64,000 bases of DNA from Torymus aiolomorphi (lineage: Eukaryota; Arthropoda; Insecta; Hymenoptera; Torymidae): NCBI GenBank assembly GCA_036365515.1, contig CM070874.1, forward strand, positions 112,579,235-112,643,234, written 5' to 3'. The notes below the pieces were generated by a model, which was not told where the DNA came from, did not search any database, and was given only the letters and a program-made list of their open reading frames with translations. Shown here in pieces: positions 60,937-64,000 of the stretch. The position numbers were made by a program, and so were the translations under genes. Position 1 is the stretch's first letter. Every line of letters begins with the position of its first letter.

Positions 60937-62350
60937 TTATAAATGTATTCGAAAAGTCCTGAAACAATGGTTGCAAATAAATGTGTTATAAAAAATAATG
61001 ACTATTGCTAATTCATATATCAATACTCACTTTGCAAAATCACTACTTTTTTCAATTATGTGTTCAAATTCAGCAAAACTTAAGGCTCCATCATCATCAA
61101 GGTCAGCTTCTTCAAGTAAATATTGAATAAGTTGTTGCATATCTGCTTCGCTTAAACGTTGACTTCCAGTTAATCTATCAACGACTTGACGTAAATCTCC
61201 AATACCTAACATATCATCACCATCAAAATCTGTAGCACAATCAAATATAGTTAAAAAAATTTTAATAAATTAATTGCACTTAAAAAAAAAGTTGATGTGA
61301 TTGTATTATAAGAATATTTTTGTTATTACACATTTTTAACTTTAAAGTGATAATTGTAAAACTCAAATTTTACTAACCAAATATTCGAAAAGCATGTTCA
61401 GCTTTTACAGCTTTTGGCGCTGCATCACTGAAAACAGACATCATGTCCAAGAAGTCTTCAAAAGTACAGTCACCATCTTGACTAGAACTAAATACTTTGC
61501 AAATTCGATCACCAAATGGATTGACTCTAAGTTCGGGATATTGTAAAACTTTAGTCATTGGCAGTTTTGCATTTCTATTATGTCCAACTTTTTCTGGAGC
61601 AAGTGCTTTAAATTTTTTGTGTGCGCTAAAATTAGGTAAAAATAAGTATTAAGTTAGACTAATTTAGTCTTATTTATCCCTGGTAAAAATATTTTAATGA
61701 AAAAAATAGCAAAATGTTTTAAATCAGTAACTCTTTTCATTAAAAATTATCAATAAGCATGGAAAATAAGATTTACCCATTCTTTTTCATATTTATAAAT
61801 CAGTTATTCATTATTATTCCTAAGGTTTTTTTTTATTACATATCCATGAAACACTCTCAATATATTATAAAAAAAATCATAAACACAAAAAATTAATTAA
61901 TATTCATAGTAATTTCATGAAAAAGTTATCAATAATAAATTCTAAGAAAAATAATGAATTATTTAATTATTAATCACTATCAATAATTATGTTATATTAA
62001 TAAATATGATTTTGTGTATAAAAGCATGTCTGCTTTGAAAAACTTCGTTACTTTTTTCATAAAAATATTTTCATAGAAAATTAAACACTTACTATAAAAC
62101 TTCTTTCTTGGTAAAATATGTAAGATCCTGAAATGAATGACAAATTATATCATGATAAATTGTGACAAACCATTAAGAGAAATAGATGAATCACTTTAGA
62201 TTATCAGCAAACTAATAAAGATAAAATATTTTACATCTAATATCAAGTGGGCTATACTAATTATTGCAACATGAGTATTTTATATAATAAAAACTTAACC
62301 TGGTAATCCTGAAGCTCTTCCTCGGTAAATTGACTTTTTCCAACTCCCAT
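60937..62350 (-). CDS. Calcium and integrin-binding (CIB) family EF-hand protein, 184 aa
   Basis: Exons in transcript order: 62350-62300, 62127-62093, 61625-61378, 61229-61031, 60958-60937. The sum is 555 nt, with all junctions GT-AG and phases consistent. The last exon is only 22 nt and supplies the family's C-terminal TFRIHL; reading through the fourth exon without splicing would stop early at FAK. MGVGKSQF is a good N-myristoylation start (Gly2). Two intact EF-hand loops are visible: residues 112-123 (DFDGDDMLGIGD) and 154-165 (DLDDDGALSFAE); the two N-terminal EF-hands are degenerate, as usual. It is closest in layout to the CIB2/CIB3 group, Ca2+/Mg2+ sensors that bind membrane proteins such as integrins and, for CIB2, mechanotransduction channels. 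The exact paralogue is not decided. Confidence 0.93.
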
Positions 62351-62660
62351 TTTGGTAAATAATATTCTAAAAATGCAGTAGATAAAGTTTTTAATTAAAG
62401 TTAAAAAAAAAATGATATACCTACCTATATAATTAGAATTTTCTTATATAGGCGGAAATGTAATTACCGTCAATATCTACGTGGACAACGATGGACGTGT
62501 CTTTGTGCGTAATATTTAATTCTGACGACGTTCAATGTTTGATGAACCGAGCTCTTATGAACTGTAGGTGTAGGTGATGACCGTGAATCACATATCTTAG
62601 GCAAATGGAAAAATAATGTTCATAGATTTTTATACGGACATAAGCTGACTCACGGCACTT

Positions 62661-63643
62661 ACGCTGCGTCTACAATCGGACGGAAACTGCTCGCGCAAAT
62701 ATGTGCGTTAGTAATTTCTAGGGAAAATTTAGTGACATCTGGTAAAATTTTGAACCTTAATTAGGGAGGATCCAGACTGGCGCTGCGCGTACGATCCGCG
62801 GATGCGCGCTGCGCGTCCAACCAATGGCAGCTTGGCTCGAGCGGAATCGAGTAGAAAGAAAGATGATCTAGTCCGCTCGAGCCAAGCTGCTATTGGTTGG
62901 ATGCGCAGCGCGCATCCGCGGATCGTACGCGCAGCGTCAGTCAAGGGCCACATATGTGAATACGCTTGCGTACGAATCCGCATAGCGCAGTGGAGTCACT
63001 AGGAAAACTTTGTAATGCCAACTTTGCAGGAAAGTCACTATGGTTTCGTGAGGAACTTCTATTGTTGAGAGGGTTCACGAAGTCATACTGACTTTCCTGT
63101 ACGGTTGGCACTAGCGAGTTTCACTTAGGCCGTCTAGTGATTCCGCTGCGTCGTACGCATTCATACCGACCCCACTCCATCCCGCAGAATTTTTCGATTC
63201 TTTGTATTTTGTAACTAAAGAAATAATATTCTTGTTTGTAAATCAATTCCTTCAACTATAATTTAATTTCCTCCATTTTCCTCTACATTTTGTTTAAGAT
63301 TTTAATGTTATATTTTTTTTCTTTTAAAGTAAACACATTATAGTCATTTATTAAATCTTGTAAAAAATTGTGAATATATAGAAAAAAACTAATGGTGGAG
63401 GAAAATGGAGGAAATTAAATTTTAGTTGGAGGAATTGATTTACAAACAAGAATATTATTTCTTTAGTCACAAAATAAAAAGAATCGAAAAATTCTGCGGG
63501 CTGGAGTGGGGTCGGTCGCATTCATGTGCAAGCGTATTCACATATGTGGCCAAAGCCTACCAGATATCCCTAAATTTTCCCTAGACATTACTAACGCACA
63601 TATTTGCGCGAGCAGTTTCCGTCCGATTGTATAGACGCAGCGT
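62661..63643. mobile_element. Foldback element with nested palindromes, about 980 bp
   Basis: The ends ACGCTGCGTCTACAATCGGA and TCCGATTGTATAGACGCAGCGT are inverse. The arms continue through AACTGCTCGCGCAAATATGT, GGGAAAATTTAG and their inverses (63,570-63,640). Moving inward, several further inverted pairs appear: CACATATGTGAATACGCTTG (62,950) with its inverse (63,530), and ATTCTGCGGG/CCCGCAGAAT plus CAATTCCTTCAACTA-type arms (63,180-63,500). A separate perfect-looking palindrome at 62,775-62,942 sits in the left arm. No coding content. Confidence 0.7.
62775..62942. mobile_element. CpG-rich palindrome, 168 bp
   Basis: The arms CGCTGCGCGTACGATCCGCG and CGCGGATCGTACGCGCAGCG are inverse and run on through GATGCGCGCTGCGCGTCCAA and TGGCAGCTTGGCTCGAGCGG, with only a few mismatches. 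The loop is about 25 bp near 62,858. It interrupts the left arm of the larger foldback. Confidence 0.75.
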
Positions 63644-63703
63644 TAGAAAGTAAACTACTCTATATCTATATTTAAGGGAGTCGCCACAAATGGACCGTGG
63701 CGT

Positions 63704-63790
63704 GTATTATACATGTATTATTCAAGTATAATACGCGTATTATACATGTATTATTCATGTATAATACGCGTATTATACATGTATGTATAA
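63704..63790. repeat. Palindromic minisatellite, 33-bp unit, about 2.6 copies
   Basis: Units at 63,704-63,736 and 63,737-63,769 and a partial third. Each unit is built from GTATTATACATGTATTATTC and its near-inverse ...TATAATACGC, so it can fold on itself. Just upstream, TTAAGGGAGTCGCCACAAA (63,672) resembles the outer end of the element at 56,643. Confidence 0.8.
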
Positions 63791-64000
63791 TTGCGTCAAA
63801 TTCACGTATTTACCCATCACAGGGGGGTTGCCCTTCAATGATATACGGTAAAATGTTTATCACCGCGTAATACAGGTATGTTTTTAGGATGAATAGTACC
63901 ATTTTGAACAAAATTTTGATTTGATGTGACGTATACTGTGGTAAAACGATTATATTGCATCGCAACGCATATCGCTAAAGGTAATTTTATATTACGCCAT
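63791..64000. other. AT-rich end of the window, nothing recognised
   Basis: No coding or repeat signal can be supported in the last 210 bases. Confidence 0.5.

Noticed and set aside
61027..61212. Stop codon after FAK as the end of the CIB protein
   Set aside because: The stop overlaps a consensus donor (AA|GTGAGT), and a 22-nt exon at 60,937-60,958 restores the family C-terminus TFRIHL in frame.

Overview
The window is nuclear DNA of an insect, most likely a hymenopteran and plausibly a chalcidoid parasitoid wasp. This is an inference. It rests on genes split by short GT-AG introns, very AT-rich spacers that alternate with CpG-rich islands (long CGCG runs, so CpG is not depleted), abundant dinucleotide repeats, and many small non-autonomous DNA transposons. 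I see no operons, CRISPR arrays or bacterial genes.

Layout. Positions 1-23,640 hold no protein gene I can support. They consist of about 14 GC-rich islands of 0.5-1.2 kb separated by AT-rich DNA, with MITE-like palindromic elements, tandem repeats, and one tRNA-like gene with its Pol III terminator (18,772-18,842, minus). At 23,896-26,479 (plus) is a complete eight-exon METTL13 (eEF1A methyltransferase) homologue. It converges across about 5 kb of AT-rich, MITE-bearing DNA on a large minus-strand gene (31,855-51,313, 13 coding exons, 1,435 aa) for a SUCO/Slp1-type SUN-domain membrane protein. Its 9.5-kb third intron contains a complete three-exon gene on the opposite strand (45,133-47,535) for a small four-helix, MARVEL-like membrane protein. 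After the SUCO promoter island (about 51.3-52.5 kb) comes about 7 kb of transposon-derived DNA with insertions nested inside one another. It ends 182 bp upstream of OSTC (59,667-60,350, plus, 149 aa, oligosaccharyltransferase subunit). OSTC converges on a CIB family calcium-binding protein (60,937-62,350, minus, 184 aa). The last 1.4 kb is a nested foldback element and a palindromic minisatellite.

Reading frames: I rebuilt the five genes exon by exon, and in each the coding lengths sum to a whole number of codons with GT/AG at every junction. METTL13 acts on translation factor eEF1A, OSTC and SUCO are endoplasmic-reticulum or nuclear-envelope membrane proteins, and CIB is a myristoylated calcium sensor. 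They look like unrelated housekeeping neighbours.

The two observations most worth following are these. (1) A strand-composition flip recurs at the GC islands: the left side is rich in C and A and the right side in G and T. It appears with the same orientation around exons of both plus- and minus-strand genes, so transcription direction alone does not explain it. (2) A cluster of TTAA-flanked elements at 57.7-59.5 kb includes one insertion whose empty site can be read in the opposite arm of its host, and a foldback carrying a broken SWIM zinc-finger gene.
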